DNA of 64,000 bases from Dolichospermum sp. FACHB-1091 (GCF_014697585.1 NZ_JACJSB010000017.1:35752-99751); one strand, 5' to 3'; positions 41,709 through 50,730 are shown, numbered from the stretch's first letter. Program-made: numbers and translations. The notes: generated by a model not told the origin, from the sequence alone.

Positions 41709-41815
41709 AGTTGTGGTTATTGGTAAGGAATAATTGTTGATATTTATTTGATTATAACCTAAGTTACTCTATTTAACCCAATACTTATCAGTTAAGCTCA
41801 AAAAAATCAAATTAC

Positions 41816-41898
41816 GTAGGTTGGGTTGAGGAACGAAACCCAACATTTATCAGGCTTTGTTGGGTTTCACTTTGTTCAACCCAACAAAGGCTGATTTT
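41816..41898. repeat. GTTGGGTT dispersed hairpin repeat
   Basis: Two partly overlapping inverted pairs of GTTGGGTT/AACCCAAC with TTTGTTGGG. Relatives at 7641-7668 and 63682-63748. Confidence 0.7.
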
Positions 41899-41918
41899 AC
41901 TAATTATTAGTTTAAAAG

Positions 41919-41941
41919 CCCCTCTCCGTGTCGGAGAGGGG
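41919..41941. terminator. Strong GC-rich hairpin downstream of the pentapeptide-nuclease gene
   Basis: CCCCTCTCCG and CGGAGAGGGG with loop TGT give a 10-bp perfect stem. It ends 21 bp past the stop codon of the pentapeptide-nuclease gene. Confidence 0.65.
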
Positions 41942-41962
41942 TTGGGGTGAGGTCAGATTATT

Positions 41963-43204
41963 TTAAGAATATCCAATATCTATCATTTTGAAAAATTCCT
42001 GGACTACTTCATCTGGATTGTTATAACATCTTTCAGAATCAAATCTTTCTACAACTTTGATACCGTTTTTCTTGAAAATGCGTTCTCTTTCTTGTTCCTC
42101 TACTCTGCGTTTTGGGATGTGAAATGGTCCATCAACTTCTAAAACTCCCCATTTACCGTTATAACAAATGAGAAAATCAGCTTCTTTGTTTTCTCTCCCT
42201 TTGGCTGTGGTAAGTCGTGCTAAAGAGTTGGGTACAAATAAAACTCCAGTTCTGTCTAATGCTTCAGCAATTTTGATTTCTGTTTTTGATCGAAAACGTA
42301 GTCTTTCCCAAGTGTGAATTTTCCGATCTGAACGAAATGGAAATCCTTGGTTATTAAAAGTATTATCTACATCAATATTCTTTTCTGGCTTATTGAAATT
42401 ATTATTTCTTTCAAAAGTTTTGCTTAAAATTAAATCTGTAGTTTCTATAATCTTTTTATATAAACTGGCAAATTCTCCAGGCTCAAAGTTACCGTTTATA
42501 GGTCGTCTTTCTGTTTTAGAATAATTAAAATAACCACCCTCAAGTCCAATATAGACATATTCAGAAATTACTCCATCCAAGTTTGTTTCACAGTTAATAT
42601 GCGAATCTTTTATACAAGCCCCTGTTAGAATTGCATTGTGAAAATTTGTACGGATTAATTTAGCTAAGTGCAAATTAGCGTTAGAGAGATTAGCATTACT
42701 AAAATTAGCGCAACTGAGGTCAGTTTCTTCAAAATTTGAATCACTAAGATCAGCGTCACTAAAGTTAGTCCAGGAAAGTTCTGCATAACTGAAGTTTGCA
42801 TGGTTTAAGTTTGCTTTATTAAAATTTACAGGGTCAGGATGTTCAAAGTTAGCGGTACTCCCGCTAAGATTAGCATTACTAAGATTCGCCCCAGTCAGGT
42901 CTATAGCTATCATATCAACATGACTAAGATCAGCTTTACTTATGTTAGCTTTGCTCAATTTAGTTTCATAAAGACAAGCACCTGCAAGGTAAGCATGGCT
43001 AAGATCAGCTTGACTCAAATTAACTGTCCATAAATTAGCATTCATAAGAAAAGCTTTTTTAAGATTAGCACCTGTCAAATCAGTATCTTTAAGATATACG
43101 TTTGAAAGGTCAGGTATTATATCTGGATTTTCATCTCTCCACTTATTCCAAACCTCTACCCCTTGCTTCAGTATTGCTAAATGCTCCTCATCTGGGTGAA
43201 ACAT
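41963..43204 (-). CDS. Pentapeptide-repeat protein fused to PD-(D/E)XK nuclease
   Basis: A 413-residue protein from ATG 43204; a TTG 24 bases upstream is less likely. Residues about 1-30 form a short helical start (FHPDEEHLAILKQGVEVWNK). About 35-205: more than 30 A(D/N)LxX pentapeptides (ANLSNANLSGS and so on) building a beta-helix. About 205-290: linker with low-complexity Asn. About 290-413: DUF559/Vsr-like nuclease core with SKTEIKIAEAL, EADFLICYNGKWGVLEVDG (catalytic Asp, then E-x-D), ERERIFKKNGIKVVERFD. Pentapeptide helices can mimic DNA, so the fusion may target DNA ends or topoisomerase. Function unproven; no methylase partner is nearby. Confidence 0.85.
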   Translation of the reverse strand: MFHPDEEHLAILKQGVEVWNKWRDENPDIIPDLSNVYLKDTDLTGANLKKAFLMNANLWTVNLSQADLSHAYLAGACLYETKLSKANISKADLSHVDMIAIDLTGANLSNANLSGSTANFEHPDPVNFNKANLNHANFSYAELSWTNFSDADLSDSNFEETDLSCANFSNANLSNANLHLAKLIRTNFHNAILTGACIKDSHINCETNLDGVISEYVYIGLEGGYFNYSKTERRPINGNFEPGEFASLYKKIIETTDLILSKTFERNNNFNKPEKNIDVDNTFNNQGFPFRSDRKIHTWERLRFRSKTEIKIAEALDRTGVLFVPNSLARLTTAKGRENKEADFLICYNGKWGVLEVDGPFHIPKRRVEEQERERIFKKNGIKVVERFDSERCYNNPDEVVQEFFKMIDIGYS

Positions 43205-43355
43205 TATTTTTATACCTAAAATTGCCAATATTGGAATTGTAACCTAATTTTATTAAGCTGAGAATGTAATCAAAATAGCGATCGCATTTGGCGTTAACTA
43301 GGTTTTTTAGTGTTTTATATGACACAATAGTTTATGTTGTGTTTTTTAGCTATTG

Positions 43356-43811
43356 ATGTTAACTCAGGCAGAATTTGAGGAATTTATAAATGATACAACA
43401 AAACAAATTGATGGTGATATTTTATGGATTGAAGATGAAGACCATTCTCCTGCTGTAGAATTTCGTGTTGAACTTACCTCAAATCCTGGTTATCCCATTT
43501 TTGTTAAAGGTAGTTATAACTCGCTAACAGAAAAACTGACTTACGCACTCATCCATAGGGCTGCTGGTAGAATATATGCTTTGGATTTAGGACAAGATCA
43601 TAAAAATCCTGATGGAAACCTAGTGGGAGAAAAACACAAGCATCGCTGGAGAGAGCCGTATCGAGATAAAGAAGCTTATGTTCCACCAGATATAACTGCT
43701 CCTGTCACCGATCCAGTCAAAGTATGGCAACAGTTTTGTCTAGAGTCAAAAATAAAGCATAATGGAATTATGCAAGATCCACCGCCATTACAGCTAGATT
43801 TATTCATCTAA
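43356..43811 (+). CDS. DUF6978-like protein, first of coupled pair
   Basis: A 151-residue protein starting at ATG 43356 (a TTG three bases upstream is not needed). The central ALDLGQDHKNPDGNLVGEKH, then HRWREPYRDKEAYVPP is like the RLDIxGxxHxNPDG-HxH pattern I associate with DUF6978 proteins. His and Asp in this segment could bind metal. It overlaps the next gene by one base (TAATG), so the products are made together. Probably a small mobile defence or toxin-antitoxin module; not shown by sequence. Confidence 0.62.
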   Translation: MLTQAEFEEFINDTTKQIDGDILWIEDEDHSPAVEFRVELTSNPGYPIFVKGSYNSLTEKLTYALIHRAAGRIYALDLGQDHKNPDGNLVGEKHKHRWREPYRDKEAYVPPDITAPVTDPVKVWQQFCLESKIKHNGIMQDPPPLQLDLFI

Positions 43812-44572
43812 TGTTAAGCCCTTGTGAAGAAATTGCCAAAACGATTGGAGAGTTGTTTACCTGTTCAACGGTCAACGACTATATCCGTATACGTACCCCA
43901 TTTCTTTATCCTGACGGTGACGTTATTGATATATATCTAAAGGAAAAAGAGGGACAATATATCTTGACAGATTTAGGTGAAACTTTACGCTGGCTACGGA
44001 TGCAAACTATATCTGAGAAAAGGTCAGAAAAGCAAGAAACGCTAATTCAAGATACGCTATTAACTCATGGTGTTGAAAGATATAAAGGAATGTTAATAAT
44101 TAAAATTCAAGAAAATGAAAACTTAGCTTCTGCTGTCACAACTTTATCGCAAGCAGCATTTAGAGTTTCTGATATTTGGTTTACATTTAGAACTAGAGCT
44201 TTTGAGTCAATTATAGAAGAAGTAGCAGAATTTTTAACAGAGAAACAAATACCTTTTGAACAAAATAAGAAATTTGCAGGGCGTTCTGGGCGTTCTCGAA
44301 AAGTAGATTTTTGCACCGAATATCGCCAACAAACATCATTAATTGATGTACTAAGTACAGCAAGTGTGGCAGCAGGTAATAGTAGGGCTGACAATGTTTT
44401 TACTGTTTGGTCAGACCTTAGCTACCTTCAAGAAAGAAATTACAAATTTATTTCATTATTTGACGATACCATAGACATTTGGAAACTTGAAAATATTACT
44501 CTTCTAGAACAAGTGTCTAATGTAGCATACTGGTCGCGCAAAGCTGAATTTCAAGAAATGCTCCTTATATAA
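43811..44572 (+). CDS. DUF1828/DUF1829-type protein, second of coupled pair
   Basis: A 253-residue protein. The N-terminal DUF1828-like half has GDVIDIYLKEKEGQYILTDL and GETLRWLRM; the C-terminal DUF1829-like half has FAGRSGRSRKVDFCTEYRQQ, IDVLSTASV, and VWSDLSYLQERNYKFISLFD. The second half has strand-helix order with conserved Asp and Lys that may be a nuclease-like fold, but I cannot define the active site. It is translationally coupled to the DUF6978-like gene and lies just upstream of an orphan HicB gene. Function unknown; candidate effector. Confidence 0.68.
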   Translation: MLSPCEEIAKTIGELFTCSTVNDYIRIRTPFLYPDGDVIDIYLKEKEGQYILTDLGETLRWLRMQTISEKRSEKQETLIQDTLLTHGVERYKGMLIIKIQENENLASAVTTLSQAAFRVSDIWFTFRTRAFESIIEEVAEFLTEKQIPFEQNKKFAGRSGRSRKVDFCTEYRQQTSLIDVLSTASVAAGNSRADNVFTVWSDLSYLQERNYKFISLFDDTIDIWKLENITLLEQVSNVAYWSRKAEFQEMLLI

Positions 44573-44595
44573 TATCATTTTTCATAAGTATATTA

Positions 44596-44910
44596 ATGAA
44601 ATTTGTAAAACCATCCCTAGAATACTATTTAAACCTTCAATATCCCGTCACTCTTTACCCTGACGCAGAACAAGGTGGATATGTAGCAGAAATAAAAGAT
44701 TTACCTGGATGTTTCACTCAAGGAGAAACCCTAGAAGAGATAATAACAAATATCAATGAAGCGCGGGAATTGTGGATAGAAACAGCTTATGAAGCGGGTG
44801 ATAATATTCCTTTACCCAGTGAAAAAGATATCATAAATGATCCACTAGCTGAGTTTATTGGTTTGGTAGAAAATGGGAGTTTAGCGCAAAATATAGATCA
44901 AGAATTATGA
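44596..44910 (+). CDS. HicB-type protein without HicA
   Basis: A 104-residue HicB: YPVTLYPDAEQGGYVAEIKD, LPGCFTQGETLEEIITNINE, AYEAGDNIPLP. The C-terminal extension DPLAEFIGLVENGSLAQNID resembles the toxin-binding tail of other cyanobacterial antitoxins. No HicA gene follows. It starts 23 bp after the DUF1828-type gene and may be cotranscribed with it. Confidence 0.82.
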   Translation: MKFVKPSLEYYLNLQYPVTLYPDAEQGGYVAEIKDLPGCFTQGETLEEIITNINEARELWIETAYEAGDNIPLPSEKDIINDPLAEFIGLVENGSLAQNIDQEL

Positions 44911-45066
44911 GATTAATTTACTAAATTTGATATTCGTGCAAAAAATCTTTTGCTGTCCTCATTCGTTATTTTCCCTGCGAACTTCTCGCACAATTTCACA
45001 AATCTCTTCTGTTGTCATCAGATATATGTTATAATACAAATTATAACCTAGCTAAAGAATTATCTT

Positions 45067-45387
45067 ATGGCTGATAAAATCTATGTCATCAACTCTGCAA
45101 AAATCGGTAATCAAGATGGTTTTCGTCTCCCTCGTTCTTTTTTTAAAGACTATCCCCATTTAGCTAATACTTCAGGCTATATAGAAGTGTTATCTGATAA
45201 CACATTTTTAGTGAAATTAGACACAAAAGATGTTGCAGAAAATAACGAGGATGAAAGCATAATGTTAAGCCTCTTTTTAGATTTTCTCATGAAGGATGCT
45301 ATCCAAAATCCTTCTCAATTAGTTGCATATACTCAAGAAATGAGTGCAGAAATAGATGATTTATTAGCTGATGTAGTTTTAGATTAA
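45067..45387 (+). CDS. PrlF/MazE-like antitoxin with lost toxin
   Basis: A 106-residue protein: KIYVINSAKIGNQDGFRLPR SFF with an AbrB-type swapped-hairpin start, then an acidic helix ending EIDDLLADVVLD. This is the usual antitoxin upstream of YhaV-like toxins in cyanobacteria. Its stop overlaps the next ATG (TAATG), but the toxin frame is destroyed, so the gene is now an orphan. GC content and codon use are like those of the neighbouring TA genes. Confidence 0.75.
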   Translation: MADKIYVINSAKIGNQDGFRLPRSFFKDYPHLANTSGYIEVLSDNTFLVKLDTKDVAENNEDESIMLSLFLDFLMKDAIQNPSQLVAYTQEMSAEIDDLLADVVLD

Positions 45388-45621
45388 TGGCTGTATTCAG
45401 TTGTATTGTTTTTTAAAGCATTTAAAGAACAAAAAATAATTAAAAATAATTAAAAATAATTAAAAATAATTATTATTCTCTGGTTAGGTTTTCCCCGCAA
45501 GGAAGGTGATAAAAAAGATTGTTATCAAGTATTTACAAAAAAGGTTGAAAATGGTGATTTTCCTGAAAGTATTGAGCAATTTATGGCTGAATGTAATTTA
45601 GATGATTCTAAATTGGGGTAA
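45387..45621 (+). pseudogene. Decayed YhaV-family toxin gene
   Basis: The ATG overlaps the antitoxin stop. After ten codons a stop is met, then four 10-bp AATAATTAAA units (45433-45472) replace coding sequence. From about 45475 a new frame reads WLGFPRKEGDKKDCYQVFTK and DFPESIEQFMAECNLD to the stop at 45619-45621, the C-terminal end of YhaV-type RNase toxins. Most of the central catalytic part is lost, so no toxin can be made. Confidence 0.72.
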
Positions 45622-45704
45622 TCTCCCTCTGGTTGCTTTCATGCACATAAAAACAATCACAGGGAAATTACCCCCAGATATTTTAAGTTGAGATGAGTTG
45701 AGAT

Positions 45705-45734
45705 GAGTTAAGAAAAGTTAATATTTCTTAACTC
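45705..45734. terminator. Hairpin downstream of ho1
   Basis: GAGTTAAGAAA and TTTCTTAACTC form an 11-bp stem one base beyond the ho1 stop codon (minus strand). No clear T tract follows. Confidence 0.55.
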
Positions 45735-45735
45735 A

Positions 45736-46452
45736 TTACTCAGCAGTTACCAATTCAGTGCTACCTTTTGTCCGTTTTCGGGTTAAGGTGTTGTAAACCA
45801 TGATCCCAATGGCTTTAATTAAATTACCTTCCAATTCTTGGAACATCTTCATGTTCACACCAAAGGCGGCATTTGCTTCTTCTACAATGCGATCGCCTGT
45901 GGTATCATCAATGGGCATAGCATCCAAATTTCGCCGATATTCGGCTTTAAATGCCTTCTCGTCGCTAATATCTGCAAATTCATAAAAGGCTGTCCCTTCC
46001 CCTTCACCCAATTTCATCGCAGTTTGAGCAATACCCTTGAGAATTTGTCCCCCCGATAAATCACCTAGATAACGGGTATAGGAATGAGCAATTAATAATT
46101 CTGGTTCGGTAGCAGAAATTTCCCGAATACGGTTGACATAGGCCGCACCCGCAGGGGACAATTTAATTTGTTCCCGCCAAAGTTTGCCATAGTAGTAAGT
46201 TAAATCCTGTTCTAAGGTGTGCTTACGGTTAAGTTGGGGAAAGTAAATTTTACTCAACACTGGGTGATGTTTGTGTTTTTCCATCTCCTCTTCCATGGCT
46301 GAGTAAATAAAGTAAAAGTTAGCAACCAACTTGCGGTAGGAGTTTTTTTCTACAACTCCTTTTAAAAAACACTTGACAAAACCCACATTTTCTGCCATGG
46401 TATGTGCTTTCTTTGTCCCTACACGTAATTTGCTTGCTAAATTGCTGCTCAT
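45736..46452 (-). CDS. ho1: Heme oxygenase 1
   Basis: A 238-residue biliverdin-producing heme oxygenase starting at MSSNLASKLRVGTKKAHTMA; the open frame continues 69 bases upstream without conservation. The proximal heme His is H in RVGTKKAHTMAE; the distal helix reads YTRYLGDLSGGQILKGIAQ. It opens heme to biliverdin IX-alpha with ferredoxin as donor, the first step in phycocyanobilin and phytochrome chromophore synthesis. This is the constitutive aerobic type. Single gene, divergent from glmM. Confidence 0.96.
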   Translation of the reverse strand: MSSNLASKLRVGTKKAHTMAENVGFVKCFLKGVVEKNSYRKLVANFYFIYSAMEEEMEKHKHHPVLSKIYFPQLNRKHTLEQDLTYYYGKLWREQIKLSPAGAAYVNRIREISATEPELLIAHSYTRYLGDLSGGQILKGIAQTAMKLGEGEGTAFYEFADISDEKAFKAEYRRNLDAMPIDDTTGDRIVEEANAAFGVNMKMFQELEGNLIKAIGIMVYNTLTRKRTKGSTELVTAE

Positions 46453-46662
46453 ATTAAAATTCTCAACTGTAAAAAAATTAACTTCTGGACTTTTCTGAAC
46501 ACATTGGTCAAAAAATCCCACTAAAAGGTTAGATTAGAACTGTTTTATGAAAATTTATATTAAAAATTATTAAGCAAGAAAACGACATCTTGTTTCACCA
46601 GGGTCGAGAATGATCAAAAAAAATGCTATTCTCCTGTGTAATTATCTGGGGTTCTTAAACTT

Positions 46663-48111
46663 ATGGTTTCATCAATGGTTCAGACTCAAGGCTGTATTTC
46701 CGAATTGGTGACAAAGGTGGAAAATAGTTGGATGTTAAATTCCATACCTTTACCAACCAATGCTTTATTCGGTACAGATGGTATTCGTGGTCAGGTGGGA
46801 GAACTGCTAAACGCGCCTTTAGCTTTACAAGTGGGTTTTTGGGCAGGTATGGTTTTAGGTAGTCATGCTACCTGTCCAGGACCAATTATTCTGGGACAAG
46901 ACTCTCGTAATTCCAGTGATATGTTAGCCATGGCCTTGAGTGCTGGCTTAACCGCAGCGGGGTTAGAAGTGTGGTATTTGGGATTATGTCCTACCCCTTG
47001 TGTAGCCTATCTGGCCAGCACCACTAACGCCATTGGTGGAATCATGATTTCCGCCAGCCACAATCCACCAGAAGACAATGGAATTAAAATATTTAATGCA
47101 GATGGTGGTAAGTTACCCCAAGCCCTACAAATGGAAATTGAGGCGGGATTACGTGGTAAATTATCCCTGGATTTTAGTATAAATAATTGCGGTAGACATT
47201 ATTACCGTGCGGAGTTAATCAAAGATTATAGTCAAGCTATACAAGCACCTTTACAGTCTGGACCGAATCTGCAAGGGATGAAGATTGTTTTAGATTTAGC
47301 TTGGGGGGCGGCGGTAGGTTTAGCACCAGCGGTATTTACGGAAATGGGTGCGGAGGTAATTTGTTTACATAATGAAGCAAATGGCGATCGCATTAATGTT
47401 AATTGTGGTTCTACTCACCTAGATATTCTCCAAGCCGCTGTTAAAGCCCATCAAGCGGATTTAGGCTTTGCTTTTGACGGCGATGCAGATCGGGTTCTAG
47501 CTGTGGATAATACGGGCAGATCAGTGAATGGTGATTATATTCTTTACCTTTGGGGTCGTCATTTACAACAAAAGCAACAACTACCAGATAACCTGATAAT
47601 TTCCACGGTCATGGCCAATTTGGGCTTTGAAAGAGCTTGGCAACAGATAGGGGGTAAATTAATTCGCACCGCAGTAGGTGATCAATACGTTCAAGCGGAA
47701 ATGCGGAAAACTGGAGGAATGTTAGGAGGAGAACAATCAGGTCACATTGTTTGTAGTCATTATGCTATGACTGGAGATGGCTTATTAACAGCGCTACATA
47801 TTGCAGCGGTGGTGAAAGAAGCGAATAAGTCCTTAGCAGAAATGGTAGATCAAAGTTTCCAAACCTATCCCCAAATATTACGAAATGTGCGAGTATTAGA
47901 TCGTGAACGGCGACTAGGATGGGAAAATTGTCAACCCGTACAACAAGCGATCGCAAAAGCCGAAGCCGCCATGGGTGATAATGGTAGAGTCCTCGTCCGT
48001 GCCTCTGGGACCGAACCCGTAATTAGAGTCATGGTAGAAGCCGCTAATGCTGAACTTGTTAACCATTGGACAAATGAATTAGTTTCCCAAGTCCAACAAC
48101 ACCTGGCTTAA
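46663..48111 (+). CDS. glmM: Phosphoglucosamine mutase
   Basis: A 482-residue alpha-D-phosphohexomutase. The start of the core is [14 protein letters not shown], the phosphoserine loop [14 protein letters not shown] (about residue 126-139), metal loop [12 protein letters not shown] (about 272), sugar-binding GGEQSGHI (about 360), phosphate loop [16 protein letters not shown] near the end. It interconverts glucosamine-6-P and glucosamine-1-P for peptidoglycan and lipopolysaccharide precursors. The N-terminus is about 25 residues longer than in most bacteria, or translation starts a few codons later. Confidence 0.95.
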   Translation: MVSSMVQTQGCISELVTKVENSWMLNSIPLPTNALFGTDGIRGQVGELLNAPLALQVGFWAGMVLGSHATCPGPIILGQDSRNSSDMLAMALSAGLTAAGLEVWYLGLCPTPCVAYLASTTNAIGGIMISASHNPPEDNGIKIFNADGGKLPQALQMEIEAGLRGKLSLDFSINNCGRHYYRAELIKDYSQAIQAPLQSGPNLQGMKIVLDLAWGAAVGLAPAVFTEMGAEVICLHNEANGDRINVNCGSTHLDILQAAVKAHQADLGFAFDGDADRVLAVDNTGRSVNGDYILYLWGRHLQQKQQLPDNLIISTVMANLGFERAWQQIGGKLIRTAVGDQYVQAEMRKTGGMLGGEQSGHIVCSHYAMTGDGLLTALHIAAVVKEANKSLAEMVDQSFQTYPQILRNVRVLDRERRLGWENCQPVQQAIAKAEAAMGDNGRVLVRASGTEPVIRVMVEAANAELVNHWTNELVSQVQQHLA

Positions 48112-48157
48112 AAGTTCAGAAACAACAAACTTAAAATTTTGTTACAAACCACGACAT

Positions 48158-48181
48158 ACCGATAGGTTAATCGGTCTTTTG
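48158..48181 (+). terminator. Rho-independent terminator after glmM
   Basis: ACCGAT/ATCGGT stem with a six-base loop, followed by CTTTTG, 46 bp after the glmM stop. Confidence 0.6.
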
Positions 48182-48236
48182 TGCTATACTGTCACGGTAT
48201 AATTTAGATATCTTTTGAGAACACAGGGAATCTTCT

Positions 48237-48875
48237 ATGACTCTTCGTCTTGGTGATACAGTACCTAACTTTACTCAAGCCTCTACCCATGGGGAAATTG
48301 ACTTTTACGCTTGGGCTGGTGATAGTTGGGTAGTGCTATTTTCTCATCCTGCTGATTTTACACCAGTTTGCACCACCGAACTAGGAACTGTTGCGAAACT
48401 CAAACCAGAATTTGACAAACGCAATGTGAAAGCGATCGCGTTGAGCGTTGATGATGTAGAATCTCACAAGGGTTGGGTGGGAGATATTGAAGAAACCCAA
48501 AGCACCACCCTGAATTACCCAATTTTGGCAGACCCAGATCGTAAAGTTTCCGAACTTTATGATATGATTCACCCTAACGCAGCGGCTACTGTTACAGTCC
48601 GTTCTGTGTTTGTGATTGATAACAATAAAAAACTCCGTCTTTCTTTTACCTATCCTCCCAGCACGGGACGCAATTTTGATGAAATTTTGCGCGTCATTGA
48701 TTCTTTGCAATTAACTGATAATTACAGTGTTGCTACCCCCGCAGACTGGAAAGACGGTGAAGATGTAGTGATTGTACCATCTTTGAAAGATCCTGAAGTC
48801 CTCAAGGAAAAGTTTCCCAAAGGCTATCAAGAAATTAAACCTTATTTGCGGATGACTCCTCAACCTAACAAGTAA
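48237..48875 (+). CDS. 1-Cys peroxiredoxin (Prx6 type)
   Basis: A 212-residue peroxiredoxin. The peroxidatic Cys is in HPADFTPVCTTELGTV (Cys at about 47); it is the only Cys in the protein, so this is the 1-Cys/Prx6 group. The long C-terminal domain (SVATPADWKDGEDVVIVPSL ... YLRMTPQPNK) fits that group. It reduces hydrogen and alkyl peroxides with an external thiol. A TATAAT-like box lies at 48198-48203, about 34 bp before the start, without a clear -35 element. Confidence 0.94.
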   Translation: MTLRLGDTVPNFTQASTHGEIDFYAWAGDSWVVLFSHPADFTPVCTTELGTVAKLKPEFDKRNVKAIALSVDDVESHKGWVGDIEETQSTTLNYPILADPDRKVSELYDMIHPNAAATVTVRSVFVIDNNKKLRLSFTYPPSTGRNFDEILRVIDSLQLTDNYSVATPADWKDGEDVVIVPSLKDPEVLKEKFPKGYQEIKPYLRMTPQPNK

Positions 48876-48905
48876 GTTTTCATAACAGCAAATATTTCAT
48901 TGTAG

Positions 48906-48932
48906 GGTGGGTTAGCAACGGTGTAACCCACC
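48906..48932. terminator. GGTGGGTTA hairpin
   Basis: GGTGGGTTA pairs with TAACCCACC around a nine-base loop in the gap between the peroxiredoxin and the convergent RHH gene. Part of the dispersed GGGTT family. Confidence 0.55.
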
Positions 48933-48949
48933 ATTACTTGTTTGTTGTC

Positions 48950-49279
48950 TTACACTCTCGTTGCATTACTTATTTTTTGTTGAAGAGAAGTAATAATTTC
49001 AGGAGTTAATTCTGCTTCTGGTTGTACTACTTCCCGTTCAGCTAAAACTGATTTAATTTGACTTTCCGAAGCTGTTCCTAAACCTTGTAACAGTGTTTTA
49101 AAACTCTGTTCTTGTTCAATTATTTCTTTTTCTGGTGTTGCTTGAATAAACTCTGTGGATACGGCTTGGCGAGTTAAAGCATAAACTATATATTGATTCA
49201 AAGAAACACCTTCAGTTTCAGCTAACTTAATTAAATGTTGGTGTAGTGTTTCTGGTAATCTCAGTGTTAATTGACTCAT
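48950..49279 (-). CDS. Ribbon-helix-helix antitoxin-like protein (HicB-associated type)
   Basis: A 109-residue protein. Its N-terminal half is a ribbon-helix-helix fold (QLTLRLPETLHQHLIKLAET then EGVSLNQYIVYALTRQ); the rest is a variable helical tail rich in Glu. Such proteins are annotated as toxin-antitoxin HicB-family antitoxins. The only toxin-like sequence nearby is a 34-codon remnant directly upstream that ends two bases before its start codon. So the pair was probably intact once. Confidence 0.75.
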   Translation of the reverse strand: MSQLTLRLPETLHQHLIKLAETEGVSLNQYIVYALTRQAVSTEFIQATPEKEIIEQEQSFKTLLQGLGTASESQIKSVLAEREVVQPEAELTPEIITSLQQKISNATRV

Positions 49280-49281
49280 AA

Positions 49282-49383
49282 CTAAATTTCTCCAGAGGCT
49301 AATTTGATTACTAACTGTGTGGGTGTCAGAACTGGTAAACCTAAAGATTGTTTTGCATTTTGAATAGTTTTATATAAAAGATT
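49282..49383 (-). pseudogene. C-terminal remnant of a toxin gene (PIN-like)
   Basis: An open stretch without start: LLYKTIQNAKQSLGLPVLTP, then TQLVIKLASGEI and a stop two bases before the RHH gene. The motif AKQSLGLPVLTPTQL is typical of the end of small PIN-type toxins in cyanobacteria. The upstream part has been replaced by the gene at 49388. Confidence 0.5.
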
Positions 49384-49387
49384 AAGA

Positions 49388-50701
49388 TTATTCAGTATCT
49401 AGGATCTTAAGATTAAGCCTATTACATGACTTAATAAGGTTTAACTTAAAACATTCAAATATTGGTTTGTTGACATCATTCATATAATTTTTATGTTCTA
49501 ATTGTTTTATTTCGTCTATAAGAAATGAATAATCTTCCAATGATAAAAAAACATCTAAAAACGGTAGAAAAGGATAAATTAATTGACTATTTTTTTCTGC
49601 ATCATCTAGATTAGATGAATCACAAAATATATTTATATTTATTTTGAAAATTTTCGTAGTAAAATCATGATCATTGTTCAAAATATTAGGTAATTTAATT
49701 AATTCAGATATGAAATTTATTTTTTCGTTCAAATTCATATTTGAATAAGAATTAATAAAATACTCTGATACTTCATTTGATGTGATAATTAAATACTGAA
49801 CTAAATCCAATTTTAGATGATTTTCTATTGCAAATGACTTTAATTTTTCCATTAAGAACCCAGATGTTGCCTCAAAAATTATTTCCTGTTCTATAAAGAA
49901 GAGTTCTGACAAGAATATATATCTATCTTCTTTCGTTTTATCAATGATTTCTCCTATCTTTTTTCTATCTATTGATTTAAAAAAATCTTCATGTTCTTCT
50001 AAAATACACTCGAACACTAACATATATCGTTTAATAATGTTTTTGTCATCTGGCTCATCAAATAAAATCTTTTTCAGACAAAATATAAAAAGGTTAGTTA
50101 TGTATTTTTCCGAAGCTGGTAAATGACGACCTATTAAAAAATGACTGACACCTTCTAAATTATCTGGAAAATATTTACCTTCTACATCACGTTCTAAAGC
50201 ATTTGATAAGGCTTTTCCAATAACAGGAGGTTGACTAAGTAATACTTCAATAGCTGTTCTAATATGGGTACGAACTAATTCAGGCGTTGGTTGAAATAAA
50301 AAACCTTCAACATTTAAAACAGGATGAGCGCAACGGTGTCTATCTTTTTGAATTCTCTCTAGATGCTCATACTCTGTTTCTGTCAACATCTTCACAGCGT
50401 TGAAAGCTTTAGATAAAATAGTTCTCTCCCAACTAGCAACTTGCGTTTTATCTTTACCAGTGCGAATTGTGTCAATTCCCTCAAGGCATTTTTTAGCGGC
50501 TGGATCACCAAATGTTTCAGCAAGATAGCGAAACTTTTGATAAAGGTCATATACTACAGCGATCCAAATAGAGACAATAGCAGATCTATAAGCTCCCCCA
50601 GAATAGGAAACTATAGCCTCTGCTGCATATCCTCTAATATTTTCATCATCAATATCTAACAAAAGAGATTCAAGATCAGCGAGTTGACTATAGCGTTTCA
50701 T
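49388..50701 (-). CDS. HEPN-like protein with large C-terminal region, unknown function
   Basis: A 437-residue protein that I do not recognise as a named family. The N-terminal 150 residues are helical and carry KDRHRCAHP, an R-x4-H motif (R121 to H126), the ribonuclease signature of HEPN domains. Residues about 165-437 are Asn-, Ile- and Lys-rich, strikingly AT-rich at DNA level compared with the first part, and contain no recognisable motif. No membrane segment. It sits between a toxin remnant and a VapC pair. The position and HEPN-type motif suggest an RNase effector in defence; the partner, such as an MNT antitoxin, is missing. Confidence 0.62.
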   Translation of the reverse strand: MKRYSQLADLESLLLDIDDENIRGYAAEAIVSYSGGAYRSAIVSIWIAVVYDLYQKFRYLAETFGDPAAKKCLEGIDTIRTGKDKTQVASWERTILSKAFNAVKMLTETEYEHLERIQKDRHRCAHPVLNVEGFLFQPTPELVRTHIRTAIEVLLSQPPVIGKALSNALERDVEGKYFPDNLEGVSHFLIGRHLPASEKYITNLFIFCLKKILFDEPDDKNIIKRYMLVFECILEEHEDFFKSIDRKKIGEIIDKTKEDRYIFLSELFFIEQEIIFEATSGFLMEKLKSFAIENHLKLDLVQYLIITSNEVSEYFINSYSNMNLNEKINFISELIKLPNILNNDHDFTTKIFKININIFCDSSNLDDAEKNSQLIYPFLPFLDVFLSLEDYSFLIDEIKQLEHKNYMNDVNKPIFECFKLNLIKSCNRLNLKILDTE

Positions 50702-50730
50702 AAAAAAACCTGCAAAATTTTGGCATGATA

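Noticed and set aside
44915..45018. Minus-strand short frames MTTEEICEIVREVRRENNE and a following 12-codon frame
   Set aside because: They may be traces of an antitoxin gene, but are too short and broken to call.
48179..48203. Promoter of the peroxiredoxin gene (TTGTGC and TATAAT)
   Set aside because: The spacer is only 13 bases; only the -10-like box was mentioned in the gene entry.
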